Shown here: piece after piece, positions 42,034-50,113 of the stretch
Numbering within the stretch: position 1 is the first letter of the stretch
How the letters are laid out: each line of letters starts with the position of its first letter
Source: an uncultured Collinsella sp.
Lineage (GTDB): Bacteria; Actinomycetota; Coriobacteriia; Coriobacteriales; Coriobacteriaceae
Assembly: GCA_905209455.1 (NCBI GenBank)
Contig: CAJLTA010000008.1
Location: 1-64,000, forward strand
Direction of reading: 5' to 3'
DNA length: 64,000 nucleotides
Position numbers and translations under genes: made by a program
The notes under the pieces: model-generated
Told to the model about the DNA's origin: nothing
What the model saw: the letters and a program-made list of their open reading frames with translations, nothing else
Databases searched by the model: none

Positions 42034-42672
42034 CTATTTACCCAGCTTGGCCTTAACCAGACCGACCACGGTCGGGATGATCGACACGGCAACGATGCCG
42101 ATAATCAGCAGCTCAAAGTGCTCCTGCACAAAGGGAATGCCGCCAAAGAAGTAGCCCAGCAGCGTAAAGACCGTCGACCAGGTAATGCCGCCCAGCACGT
42201 TAAAGACGACAAAGTTGCGCCAGTGCATGCCGCCCATGCCAGCGATAAAGGGCACAAAGGTGCGGATAAACGGGAAGAAGCGACCCAGGAAGATGGCCAG
42301 GTGACCCCACTTGTCCAAGAAGTCCTCGGACTTTTTGATGCGCTCGGGCGTCATGGCCTTGACCTTGCCCGAAGCGATGATCTTGCGGCCAAAGAAGTGA
42401 CCGATCATAAAGTTGCACTGATCGCCCAAAATGGCAGCGGCCCATGCGGTGGCCAGAAGCGCCACGATGTTAAAGCCGCCGTTGTGGGCAAAGAAACCCG
42501 AGGCGAACAGCAGCGAATCACCGGGAAGGAACGGGAAGAACACCACGCCCGTCTCGATAAAGATGATCAGGAATACGCAGCCGTAGGCCATAAGCGGGCC
42601 GGCGGCGATCCAGCTGGCAATCGCGGTGCGCGGGTCTTTGAGCAGCTCGGCAATAAAATTGATGAAACCCAT
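42034..42672 (-). CDS. DedA-family membrane protein
   Basis: This 212-residue protein has a re-entrant loop and several helices. IFIETGVVFFPFLPGDSLLFASGF (about 38) is the DedA signature, and FLGRFFPFIRTFVPFIAGMGGMHWRNFVVFNVLGGITW (about 128) carries the conserved arginines. DedA proteins act as phospholipid (undecaprenyl-phosphate or phosphatidylethanolamine) translocases or proton-coupled transporters. The ATG at 42672 has GAGAGG 9 nt upstream. Monocistronic. Confidence 0.92.
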   Translation of the reverse strand: MGFINFIAELLKDPRTAIASWIAAGPLMAYGCVFLIIFIETGVVFFPFLPGDSLLFASGFFAHNGGFNIVALLATAWAAAILGDQCNFMIGHFFGRKIIASGKVKAMTPERIKKSEDFLDKWGHLAIFLGRFFPFIRTFVPFIAGMGGMHWRNFVVFNVLGGITWSTVFTLLGYFFGGIPFVQEHFELLIIGIVAVSIIPTVVGLVKAKLGK

Positions 42673-42895
42673 GAAGTAAAACCTCTCAGTTGTGGGCGCG
42701 GATACGTCCAAGTTGACCAGTATACGGTTGCGGTGCCCCCTCGTGCGCAACCCCACAAAAGCATGACTCCATTACCAGCAAGTTTGCATAACTGACACTT
42801 GTAGCGCAAAGCCGCCAAGATTGTCCTTTTTAATCCCTAGCGAATCGCTATACTTTATTGAATCGCATTGCCATGGCGCTAAGGGAGGGCGGCCG

Positions 42896-43600
42896 GTGAG
42901 CTTTATCAATACCATTCGCGAGGACATCAAGACCGTCCAGGCGCAGGACCCCGCCGCGCAAAACGGTCTGGTCATCTTTCTTTCCTATCCTGGCCTGCAC
43001 GCCAAGTGGAACCACGTGCCCGAGCACTGGCTGTGGGAGCACGGTCATCGCTCGCTCGCCCGCGTGCTCTCGCAAATCACCCGCCACATCACCGGCGTCG
43101 AGATTCACCCTGCCGCGCAGATTGGCAAGCACTTCTTTATCGACCACGCCATGGGCGTCGTCATCGGCGAGACCACCATTGTGGGCGACAACTGTGTGCT
43201 CTACCAGGGCGTCACGCTCGGCGGCACCGGCAACGAGACCGGCAAGCGTCACCCCACCCTGGGCAACAATGTCACGGTGGGCACGGGCGCCAAGGTGCTC
43301 GGCAACATCCGCATCGGCAACAACGTCAAGATCGGCGGCAACTCGGTCGTCGTTAAGGACGTCCCCGACAACTGCACCGTCGTGGGCGTGCCGGGACGCA
43401 TCATCAAGCGCAACGGCTGCCGTGTGTTCGAGGAGAGTTTCGACGCCAAGCAGCATCGCGAGTACATGCCCGATGACGCCGCCGAGCAGTCCGCCCTCAA
43501 CCGCCAGGGCATCACCGAGAATGCCCGCCGCGTCAAGGAACTCGAGCGAGAGGTGGCCGAGCTCAAGGCCCTCGTCGCCAAGCTCGTGGACGAACGCTAG
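42896..43600 (+). CDS. cysE: Serine O-acetyltransferase
   Basis: This 234-residue enzyme starts at GTG 42896, with GGGAGG 8 nt upstream (MSFINTIREDIKTV). A left-handed beta-helix of hexapeptide repeats runs from about 65 to 165: GVEIHPAAQIGKHFFIDHAMGVVIGETTIVGDN carries the catalytic His/Asp and GNNVTVGTGAKVLGNIRIGNNVKIGGNSVVV follows. The C-terminal 50 residues are a charged coiled coil (RVKELEREVAELKALVAKL). It makes O-acetylserine for cysteine synthesis. A TATACT -10 box lies at 42849-42854. No cysK adjoins it. Confidence 0.93.
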   Translation: MSFINTIREDIKTVQAQDPAAQNGLVIFLSYPGLHAKWNHVPEHWLWEHGHRSLARVLSQITRHITGVEIHPAAQIGKHFFIDHAMGVVIGETTIVGDNCVLYQGVTLGGTGNETGKRHPTLGNNVTVGTGAKVLGNIRIGNNVKIGGNSVVVKDVPDNCTVVGVPGRIIKRNGCRVFEESFDAKQHREYMPDDAAEQSALNRQGITENARRVKELEREVAELKALVAKLVDER

Positions 43601-43638
43601 GAACGCAAGCGGCACAAAACGACATCGGCATCAACGCA

Positions 43639-43677
43639 AAGGCGCGCCAGGGAATTCATCCCCGGCGCGCCTTATTT
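43639..43677 (+). terminator. cysE terminator
   Basis: AAGGCGCGCC (43639-43648) pairs with GGCGCGCCTT (43664-43673); GGGA/TCCCC extends the stem inward. ATTT follows. Confidence 0.8.
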
Positions 43678-43680
43678 GTG

Positions 43681-43711
43681 ATGTGGCAAAGAGACTGTCC
43701 CTTTGTCACAT
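43681..43711. repeat. REP-like hairpin, GACAAAGGGAC family, abutting a stop codon
   Basis: ATGTGGCAAAGAGACTGTCCCTTTGTCACAT touches the stop codon of the exporter gene that ends at 43711. The left arm has two mismatches compared with the copies at 14255 and 27615. Confidence 0.75.
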
Positions 43712-45720
43712 TATGCGAACTGGCTCAGATAGAGGTCGGCGTAGGCACCCTCGGCAGCCAGCAGCTCCTTATGCGTGCCCTGCTCGATAATGTTGCCGTG
43801 ATCCATGACCAAGATCAGGTCGGCGTCCACGATCGTCGACAGGCGGTGCGCGATCACAAAGCTCGTGCGCCCGCGCATGAGCGCGTCCATGGCACGACCG
43901 ATGGCAAGCTCGGTACGCGTATCCACGCTTGAGGTCGCCTCGTCCAGGATGAGAATCGCCGGGTTATTGAGCAGCACGCGTGCGATGGTCAGCAGCTGAC
44001 GCTGGCCCTGGCTGATGCTTTCGGCATCGTTGGCCACGCGCGTGTCATAGCCCTGCGGCATGGTGCGCACAAAGAAGTCGACCTGCGCGGCGCGCGCAGC
44101 CGCCACGATCTCCTCACGCGTCGCCTCGGGACAGCCGTAGGCGATGTTTTCGGCAATCGTGCCATCGAACAGCCAGGCGTCCTGCAGCACCATGCCAAAC
44201 TGCTGCCGTAGCTCGCCGCGGTCCATGCGGCTCGTATCCACGCCGTCCAGCGTAATACGCCCGCCGTCAATCTCGTAGAAGCGCATGAGCAGGTTGATGA
44301 GCGTCGTCTTGCCCGCGCCCGTGGTTCCCACCACGGCAATCTTCTGGCCCGGCTCGGCGGTAAACGACACGTCGTGCATAAGCGGCTTGTCGGGCGAATA
44401 ACCAAAGCGCACGTGCTCAAAGGAGACGCGACCCTCAACGCGACCCGGCAGCTTGGCGGCCTCGTCCGGCAGCGGATCGGCCTCCATCTCGGGCTCATCG
44501 AGCAGGTCGAACACGCGCTCCGCACTCGCCAACGCGCTCTGCAGCGAGTTGAAGGTAAACGACAGCTGCGTCATGGGTTCGGACGCCTCGTAGATAAACT
44601 GGAAGAACGCCTGGAACACGCCGACGGTCATGTGACCGGCAACCAGCATGCTGCAGCCCACCAGCGCGATCACGATCTGCGCCAAACGGCCGATAAAGCG
44701 CACCGCAGGGCCGACGGCATTGATCATAAAGTCGGCCTTGGCACTCACGCGTGCCAGCTCGCCCGAGGCCTGGTGCACCTCGGCAGAACTTTGGCGTTCG
44801 CGGTTAAACGCGCGGATCACCAGACGGCCCGAATAGCCTTCCTCGACCGCACTCGTAATCTTGGACACCCACTCCTGGCGCTCGCCCGTCACATCGTGTG
44901 TGCGGCGCGAGACGACCTTCGTCACCAGCAGCGACAGTGCCGTAAAGAACAGAAAGACGAGCGTAAGCTGCACGCTGAACACGAACATCACGCTCACAGC
45001 ACCAACAACCGTGCCGATCGACACGAGCAGCTGCAGCAATCCGCGCTGCATGCTCTCGGACATCTTGTCCAGGTCGTTGGTCGCGCGGCTGACGACCTCG
45101 CCGGGACGATGCGCGTCAAAATAGGCGAGCGGCAGACGGTTGAGCTTTTGCGCGATGCGGTTGCGCAGGCGCAGATTGAGACGCTCAGCGACGCTCGACA
45201 TCAAAAAGCTCTGGAGCGCATAGAACGAGGCAGCGGCAGTCCAGATCATAAAGTAGACGAAAATGGTCTTGCCGCAGTTCTCCCAGGTGATGCTGAAAGT
45301 GGTGTCGTTGGCAAACGCCACCTGAATGTGGCCCCACAGCTCATCGATCACGCGGGCGCTATATGCCGGCGCGGCGGTGTTAAAGATGACATAGAACACA
45401 ATGCTCGCGAACACGATATAGAAGCGCCAATGGTCGCCGGCAGCCTCACTCCACAGGCGGCGCACCGTCGCCCAGGTATCCCGAGGCGTCTCGTCCTCGT
45501 CTTCGTCGTCCACGTCGCGCATACGCTCTGCCTCGGCGCGGGCGCGCTCGTCCTCGGCACGTTCGTTTTCCTCGTAGAGCGCTTGGCGGCGAGCCTCGCG
45601 CTCCGCCGCCTTGGCGGCTTCGTCCAGGTCGGGCGCGACGCCCGTCTCCTCGACTGTCTCTACAACCGCAGCGCCATCGACGATGCCCTGCTTCTTGAGC
45701 TCCTCGGTCATGCTACTCAC
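43711..45720 (-). CDS. Heterodimeric ABC exporter 3, catalytic subunit
   Basis: This 669-residue permease-ATPase has Walker A GTTGAGKTT (about 461), signature ISQGQ, Walker B ILILDEATSSVD and switch VIAHRL, and is therefore the hydrolysing half. It differs from the other two catalytic subunits by a cytoplasmic extension of about 80 residues before the first helix, highly charged and helical (EAAKAAEREARRQALYEEN... then DVDDEDEDE), a likely coiled coil. The start overlaps the partner's end by 8 nt. The stop abuts a REP-like hairpin. Confidence 0.92.
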   Translation of the reverse strand: MSSMTEELKKQGIVDGAAVVETVEETGVAPDLDEAAKAAEREARRQALYEENERAEDERARAEAERMRDVDDEDEDETPRDTWATVRRLWSEAAGDHWRFYIVFASIVFYVIFNTAAPAYSARVIDELWGHIQVAFANDTTFSITWENCGKTIFVYFMIWTAAASFYALQSFLMSSVAERLNLRLRNRIAQKLNRLPLAYFDAHRPGEVVSRATNDLDKMSESMQRGLLQLLVSIGTVVGAVSVMFVFSVQLTLVFLFFTALSLLVTKVVSRRTHDVTGERQEWVSKITSAVEEGYSGRLVIRAFNRERQSSAEVHQASGELARVSAKADFMINAVGPAVRFIGRLAQIVIALVGCSMLVAGHMTVGVFQAFFQFIYEASEPMTQLSFTFNSLQSALASAERVFDLLDEPEMEADPLPDEAAKLPGRVEGRVSFEHVRFGYSPDKPLMHDVSFTAEPGQKIAVVGTTGAGKTTLINLLMRFYEIDGGRITLDGVDTSRMDRGELRQQFGMVLQDAWLFDGTIAENIAYGCPEATREEIVAAARAAQVDFFVRTMPQGYDTRVANDAESISQGQRQLLTIARVLLNNPAILILDEATSSVDTRTELAIGRAMDALMRGRTSFVIAHRLSTIVDADLILVMDHGNIIEQGTHKELLAAEGAYADLYLSQFA

Positions 45721-47449
45721 CTCCCTTCATCTGCGATTCCGCGATTGCGCGGTACACCTCGCAGGTTTCCATGAGCTCGTCGTGCGTGCCTAGGCCCACG
45801 ATCTCGCCGTCTTTGAGCACCACGATCTGATCGGCATGCAAAATAGTCGAGATGCGCTGGGCGATGATGAGCACCGCGACATCGCACGTCTCGTCCTGCA
45901 GCGCATGGCGCAGTGCCGCATCGGTCTTAAAGTCCAGGGCCGAAAAACTGTCGTCGAAGATATATAGATCGGCATGCTTCATGAGTGCGCGGGCAATCGC
46001 CAGGCGCTGGCGCTGACCACCCGAGAAGTTCGTGCCGCCCTGGGCCACCGGCGTATCGAGCCCCTGGGGCTGGTCGAGCACAAAGGTGCTCTGGGCAACC
46101 TCCAGCGCATGGAGCATGTCAGCCTCAGTCGCGTCTTCGTTGCCAAAGCGCAGGTTGCTCGCCACCGTACCCGAGAACAGCCATGCCTTCTGCGGCACAT
46201 AGGCGATACGCCCGCGGATGTCGTCTTGCGAAAGGTCGCGCAGATCGATGCCATTCAGGCGAATGGCGCCCTTCGTGGCATCGTGGAAGCGAAGCAAGAG
46301 CTTGGCCACCGTCGACTTGCCCGAACCCGTCGAGCCTACAATCGCCGTGGTCTGGCTACGGCGACAGGCAAAGCTCAGGTCGCACAGGGTATCCTCGTCG
46401 GCATCGTCAAAACGGAACGACATGTGGTCGAACACGGCCACCGCGTCGGCACCGTCAACAGACTCCGCCGCGCACGTGTCCAGCGTGCGCTTGCCGTCCA
46501 CGATGCTCGGCTCAATCTCCAACACCTGCTGCGCACGGTTCAGGCATGCGGCGGCGCGTGGGAGCGTCAGAATCACCATCTGCGCCGTCATCACAAAGAA
46601 CAGGATCAGGATCGCGTACTCCAGCACGGCCGAGATGCTACCGATTTGCATGGCGTGGACGCCCACGCGGTTGCCGCCCACCCACAGCACCGCCACCTCG
46701 GCGATATTCATCAAAAAGAAGCTGGAGCTGTCGAGACCCACAAACAGGTGGTTGACCTTGATGGCATTGGCCGCGTAATCGCTAAACACCTCGTCCAGGC
46801 GCTGCTCCTCGTGGCGCTCCTTGTTAAATGCGCGGATGACGCGCACGCCCACGATGTTCTCGCGCAGCACCACGTTCATGCGGTCGATAAAGCTCTGCAG
46901 GCGCATAAAGATCGGCGCGGCGTTGGCAACGGTAAAGACCGCCGCCACCAGCACGATCGCAACCACCACGCCCAGCAGCGTACCCATGGCGGGATCGATG
47001 AACCAAGCAAAAATGATGCCTGCCACGGCCAAGAACGGCACCGGCAGCACCAGCTGAATCGTCTGAAGGACAGCTTGCTGAATCACGTTGATGTCGTTGA
47101 GCGAGCGCGTGATCATCGAACCCGTGCCAAAGCGCTCAAAGTCGCTGGCGGACAGCTCGAGCGACTTGTCGTACACGGCATTGCGGATATCGCAGGCCAC
47201 GTTGGCGGCCAGGCGCGCCGAAAGATAGCAGCCCAGCACCGTGCCGCCGCTGGCCATGCCGGTCGCGATAAGCATGTACAGGCCGTTGCGTAATATATAG
47301 TCGACATCACCCGTGGTAATACCGGTGTTGACCATGTTCGCCAGCATCGTGGGAACCAACAGCGTACCGACGTTATCTATCAGCACCGCAAACAGCGTCA
47401 CCGCAATCAGACCGCGGTACGGCCTCATAAACCTCATTAAGAGTCGCAT
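45713..47449 (-). CDS. Heterodimeric ABC exporter 3, degenerate-site subunit
   Basis: This 578-residue permease-ATPase has Walker A GSTGSGKST (about 370), signature FSGGQ, Walker B LYIFDDSFSALD (Asp for Glu) and switch IAQRI (Gln for His). GAGGGGG precedes the ATG at 47449, which lies inside the last codons of the upstream MarR gene (13-nt overlap). The gene order regulator, degenerate subunit, catalytic subunit repeats that at 185-4407. Confidence 0.92.
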   Translation of the reverse strand: MRLLMRFMRPYRGLIAVTLFAVLIDNVGTLLVPTMLANMVNTGITTGDVDYILRNGLYMLIATGMASGGTVLGCYLSARLAANVACDIRNAVYDKSLELSASDFERFGTGSMITRSLNDINVIQQAVLQTIQLVLPVPFLAVAGIIFAWFIDPAMGTLLGVVVAIVLVAAVFTVANAAPIFMRLQSFIDRMNVVLRENIVGVRVIRAFNKERHEEQRLDEVFSDYAANAIKVNHLFVGLDSSSFFLMNIAEVAVLWVGGNRVGVHAMQIGSISAVLEYAILILFFVMTAQMVILTLPRAAACLNRAQQVLEIEPSIVDGKRTLDTCAAESVDGADAVAVFDHMSFRFDDADEDTLCDLSFACRRSQTTAIVGSTGSGKSTVAKLLLRFHDATKGAIRLNGIDLRDLSQDDIRGRIAYVPQKAWLFSGTVASNLRFGNEDATEADMLHALEVAQSTFVLDQPQGLDTPVAQGGTNFSGGQRQRLAIARALMKHADLYIFDDSFSALDFKTDAALRHALQDETCDVAVLIIAQRISTILHADQIVVLKDGEIVGLGTHDELMETCEVYRAIAESQMKGGE

Positions 47450-47937
47450 GCGTCCCCCTCGCCCTTATCGTCAGTCTCGTTCTCGGCGGCCACTTGCCGT
47501 TTAAATGCCTCGCACTCTTCGTTAAGAACATGGGAGAACTTACCGACCAAGCGCATGATCTCGCACTGTTCCCACGGCTCGAGCGCCTCGAATGCCTGTT
47601 GCTCGGCTTTTTGCGCCGGCAACGCGTAGCGCTTGGCAAACCGCACGCCTTCTTCGGTCAGTCGTACAACCTTGTTTTTACGACTGCCCTCGGCAAACTC
47701 CAACGTCGCAAGCCCTCGCGCCCTAAGCGTTTTAATCGCCGAATTGATGGTCTGTTTGCTGTAGAACCATTCACTCGTCAGCCGACTCACGGCAACGCTT
47801 CCGCCCGCTGCACTCGTGTCGACGAGCATCCAGTAGGCGCAGTCCGAAAGGCCGCAGGCGCGCGAGAACTCCGAATAGATATGGTCGAGTCCATTGAGCA
47901 ACCGATCGAAGTCGACCAGCGTAACCGCACTATTCAT
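47437..47937 (-). CDS. MarR-family transcriptional regulator of exporter 3
   Basis: This 166-residue protein has a winged helix at about 45-105 (SVAVSRLTSEWFYSKQTINSAIKTLRARGLATLEF, then the basic wing SRKNKVVRLTEEG) and flanking dimerisation helices. Its first helix region CGLSDCAYWMLVDT carries two cysteines, which could be redox-sensing, but that is a guess. It is clearly diverged from the MarR at 185-688. The promoter region carries two matching palindromes, consistent with autorepression of the whole operon. Confidence 0.87.
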   Translation of the reverse strand: MNSAVTLVDFDRLLNGLDHIYSEFSRACGLSDCAYWMLVDTSAAGGSVAVSRLTSEWFYSKQTINSAIKTLRARGLATLEFAEGSRKNKVVRLTEEGVRFAKRYALPAQKAEQQAFEALEPWEQCEIMRLVGKFSHVLNEECEAFKRQVAAENETDDKGEGDACDS

Positions 47938-47953
47938 CTATCCCACCATTCAA

Positions 47954-48013
47954 TTGTCCGATTTTTGACCAATTATGTGTCTCTAGATTAGTCCGAGTTT
48001 TGACTATCGTCAA
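47954..48013 (-). promoter_or_regulatory. marR-exporter 3 promoter with two operator palindromes
   Basis: On the minus strand TTGACG (48008-48013) and TAATCT (47985-47990) are 17 bp apart. Two related sites occur: TTAGTCCGAGTTTTGACTA (47988-48006) fills the spacer and TTGTCCGATTTTTGACCAA (47954-47972) lies just downstream. Each is a near-palindrome (TAGTC/GACTA arms). The layout fits repression by the adjacent MarR. Confidence 0.65.
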
Positions 48014-48056
48014 CAGGCTCTCCGCAAATGCGTGCATTTTTATGGCCTATCGGCAG

Positions 48057-48092
48057 AAAAAGACCGCCGGCGCGGGGGCGGCGCCAGCGGTC
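48057..48092 (-). terminator. Terminator of the 96-residue protein gene
   Basis: On the minus strand GACCGC and GGCGC pair with GCGCC and GCGGTC, followed by TTTTT (plus-strand A's from 48057), about 27 nt after the stop. Confidence 0.8.
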
Positions 48093-48118
48093 ACGTGAAA
48101 ATCGGGTTTTATTGCCTG

Positions 48119-48409
48119 TTAAGCGGCGACGGCCTCATAGACCGTAGCGCCCGAGAAGCTGTCATGCAGGCTCTTGCCGGCAATCCACGGCAGCTCGACG
48201 ACCTCGCAGACCGTGTTGACCAACTCAGAACAGTCAGTAAAGTGGCCCTTGTCGTTGAGGGCCTCGCAATCCTGAACACGCCAATAGCCATCGGTGTGCG
48301 TGATGTAGTACTCGTGATCGTTGATCGACACGAAAGCGCGCGTCTTGGAACGCAGCAGCTTCAGAAATCCTTCGAAATCGGTCTCGACGACATCTCCAGC
48401 CTGGAACAT
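48119..48409 (-). CDS. Small uncharacterised protein
   Basis: This soluble protein of 96 residues starts MFQAGDVVETDFEGFLKLL and contains AFVSINDHEYYITHTDGYWRVQDCE. It is acidic and rich in aromatics, with two central cysteines, no membrane segment and no signal peptide. GGAGGT lies 7 nt before the ATG, and a clean terminator follows, so it is a real single-gene unit. I do not recognise a family. Confidence 0.72.
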   Translation of the reverse strand: MFQAGDVVETDFEGFLKLLRSKTRAFVSINDHEYYITHTDGYWRVQDCEALNDKGHFTDCSELVNTVCEVVELPWIAGKSLHDSFSGATVYEAVAA

Positions 48410-48504
48410 GATGTTACCTCCTGGCCCGGCGCCACCACGGCGCATTGATAAACGTTGGTACTCCTTTAGTAAAACCTTTATCAGAGGTTATGCGTTCGTC
48501 ATTT

Positions 48505-48560
48505 AGGCAAGTGGTAAAAAACCGCAGGGTAGACGGGATAAAACGTTTAACCATCCCATT
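48505..48560. repeat. Fragment of the ~160-bp palindromic element
   Basis: GTAAAAAACCGCAGGGTAGACGG and AAACGTTTAACC match the interior and arm of the element at 15529-15690, with small indels. Only part of the element survives. Confidence 0.5.
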
Positions 48561-48703
48561 TGTTTGTCACATTCTGAAGGTACTTTTATGCAAACCTACT
48601 TTCCCAATTGGAATCTATCCTTTTGGCCGGGCAATTGACCGTCTATCGTTTGAGCCCGACGGGTATGAACGGGGCATCTGCAACGCCACCGCAAGGAGAC
48701 ACC

Positions 48704-49225
48704 ATGGAGACTATCGAAGCACTCATTCACCGCCGCAGCTGCCGCAACTACAGCGATCGTCCCGTCGAGGCCGAAAAGCTTGCACGTATTATCGAAGCCG
48801 GCCAATATGCACCGAGCGGCATGGGCCGCCAGCCGGTGACGTTTGTCGCCGTCACCGACCCCGCGACCGTCGAGCGTCTCTCGCAGCTCAACGCGCAAGT
48901 CATGGGCAGCAACAGCGACCCCTTCTATGGCGCCAAGACCGTTGTGGTGGTGCTGGTTGACCGCAGCGTGCCCACACATCTGGAAGACGGCTCGCTCGCC
49001 ATGGGCAACCTGCTCAACGCTGCCTATGCGCTGGGCGTTGATTCGTGCTGGATTCATCGCGCCCACGAGGTTTTCGATTCGCCCGAGGGCCTGGAGCTAC
49101 TGGCCAGTTGGGGTCTACCCGCCGACGGCAGCCTGCGCGGTGTCGGTCACTGCATTCTGGGCTATGCCGAGGACACGCTGCCCGAGCCCAAACCCCGCCG
49201 CGACAACGTGGTCTACGTAAGGTAA
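48704..49225 (+). CDS. Nitroreductase-family protein
   Basis: This 173-residue short nitroreductase starts METIEALIHRRSCRNYSDRP, where HRRSCRNY contacts the FMN phosphate. It continues APSGMGRQPVTFVAV (about 37) and ends with GHCILGYAEDTLPEPKPRRDNVVYVR. AAGGAG lies 7 nt before the ATG at 48704; a longer frame to 48608 is not supported. It is unrelated in length and motifs to the 282-residue protein at 27650. The substrate is unknown. Confidence 0.88.
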   Translation: METIEALIHRRSCRNYSDRPVEAEKLARIIEAGQYAPSGMGRQPVTFVAVTDPATVERLSQLNAQVMGSNSDPFYGAKTVVVVLVDRSVPTHLEDGSLAMGNLLNAAYALGVDSCWIHRAHEVFDSPEGLELLASWGLPADGSLRGVGHCILGYAEDTLPEPKPRRDNVVYVR

Positions 49226-49227
49226 TT

Positions 49228-49372
49228 AGTTCCGCCATTCTACCGAACGGCGGGCTCGTTGACGCTGCGCGGGCCGCATTCACGCCAATCTGACGTTCAA
49301 TTTCGAGGGCGCGACCAGAAGGTCAGCGCCCTCTCATTTCACGTCACCTTGGCGCAAATGCGGCTCGCTCGC
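49228..49372. repeat. 3'-end element of about 145 bp, copy 1
   Basis: This segment after the nitroreductase gene aligns with 58728-58872 after larE: AATCTGACGTTCAA, GGGCGCGACCA-AAGGTCAGCGCCC and TTTCACGTCACCTT are shared. Confidence 0.6.
49305..49340 (+). terminator. Terminator inside 3'-end element copy 1
   Basis: GAGGGCGCGACC (49305-49316) pairs with GGTCAGCGCCCTC (49321-49333) around AGAA, followed by TCATTTC. Confidence 0.65.
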
Positions 49373-49408
49373 TTTTGGCGACTGACATCGAATGAGCCAC
49401 TGTCTTGG

Positions 49409-49441
49409 GCAGCTAAAAAAGCCCCGTCCCAAATTAGCTGC
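49409..49441. repeat. REP-like palindrome, GGGACGGGGC family
   Basis: GCAGCTAA and TTAGCTGC flank AAAAGCCCCGTCCCAAA, 13 nt before the stop of the next minus-strand gene. Confidence 0.75.
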
Positions 49442-49453
49442 CCCACTCGCAAC

Positions 49454-50029
49454 TTATCCCGCCGATGGAGTTATTGCCGTTTCGCTCGTCTGATTCGCAT
49501 CGACGTCGTCGCCTTGCTTGTCTTCGTCCTTTTGCACATCGGCGATGGTGGAGGCCGCCGCAACGATACCGCGCTGGGGCGCGACGCTCGTCTGGGCCTG
49601 AGCGCCCTCGACAACTTCTGTACCTACATGCGCGAGCTCGGGCGATTTAAACATTGCGTCCAAGTTGGCGCCACCGCCGGCATATCCGAGCGCAGCGAGC
49701 GCGATGACGATCACTGCAACGGCGGCCACGATCGGCACGTAGCGATGCCAGCCGGCGGGATTGAGCCCGCTGCGGCGAGCCGCCCCGCGGCTGATGTAGC
49801 CGAGCGTTCCGTCGTGCTTGAGCTTTGAGCCCACCACGCGTTTGCGGCCCCACAGCGAGGACTCTGCCTGCATTGCCAAGCGGGCGCTTGCCGAAGGATA
49901 GCCGTATTTAGTGCGCCTGAACGAGCCATCAAACCCCGAGGCGTGTTTGCCCCACGTCACCGATGTTGTGCGTCGGTTGACCGGCGCAGCACTCCGCCTT
50001 CTGCGGCTCGGTTTTGAAGTCTCAGCCAT
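49454..50029 (-). CDS. Uncharacterised single-pass membrane protein
   Basis: This 191-residue protein has a basic N-terminal half (about 1-92, MAETSKPSRRRRSAAPVNRR... LGYISRGAARRSGLNPAGW), one membrane helix (about 96-116, VPIVAAVAVIVIALAALGYA), and an acidic, Ala/Thr/Asp-rich tail probably outside the membrane. GAGGG lies just before the ATG at 50029. I do not recognise a family; the layout is that of a type II membrane protein with a low-complexity tail. It has the same orientation as the Fis-type regulator gene upstream, 84 nt away. Confidence 0.68.
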   Translation of the reverse strand: MAETSKPSRRRRSAAPVNRRTTSVTWGKHASGFDGSFRRTKYGYPSASARLAMQAESSLWGRKRVVGSKLKHDGTLGYISRGAARRSGLNPAGWHRYVPIVAAVAVIVIALAALGYAGGGANLDAMFKSPELAHVGTEVVEGAQAQTSVAPQRGIVAAASTIADVQKDEDKQGDDVDANQTSETAITPSAG

Positions 50030-50113
50030 ATGCCCTCGCACGCCGTAACCAAATCGAAACAATAACGCTTTGGACTGTAGCACACGCGTCGCGTGCGGTC
50101 ACGGGCGCCTCGC

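Noticed and set aside
48704..49225. Second nitroreductase as a recent duplicate of the one at 27650
   Set aside because: They differ by more than 100 residues in length and share only family motifs.
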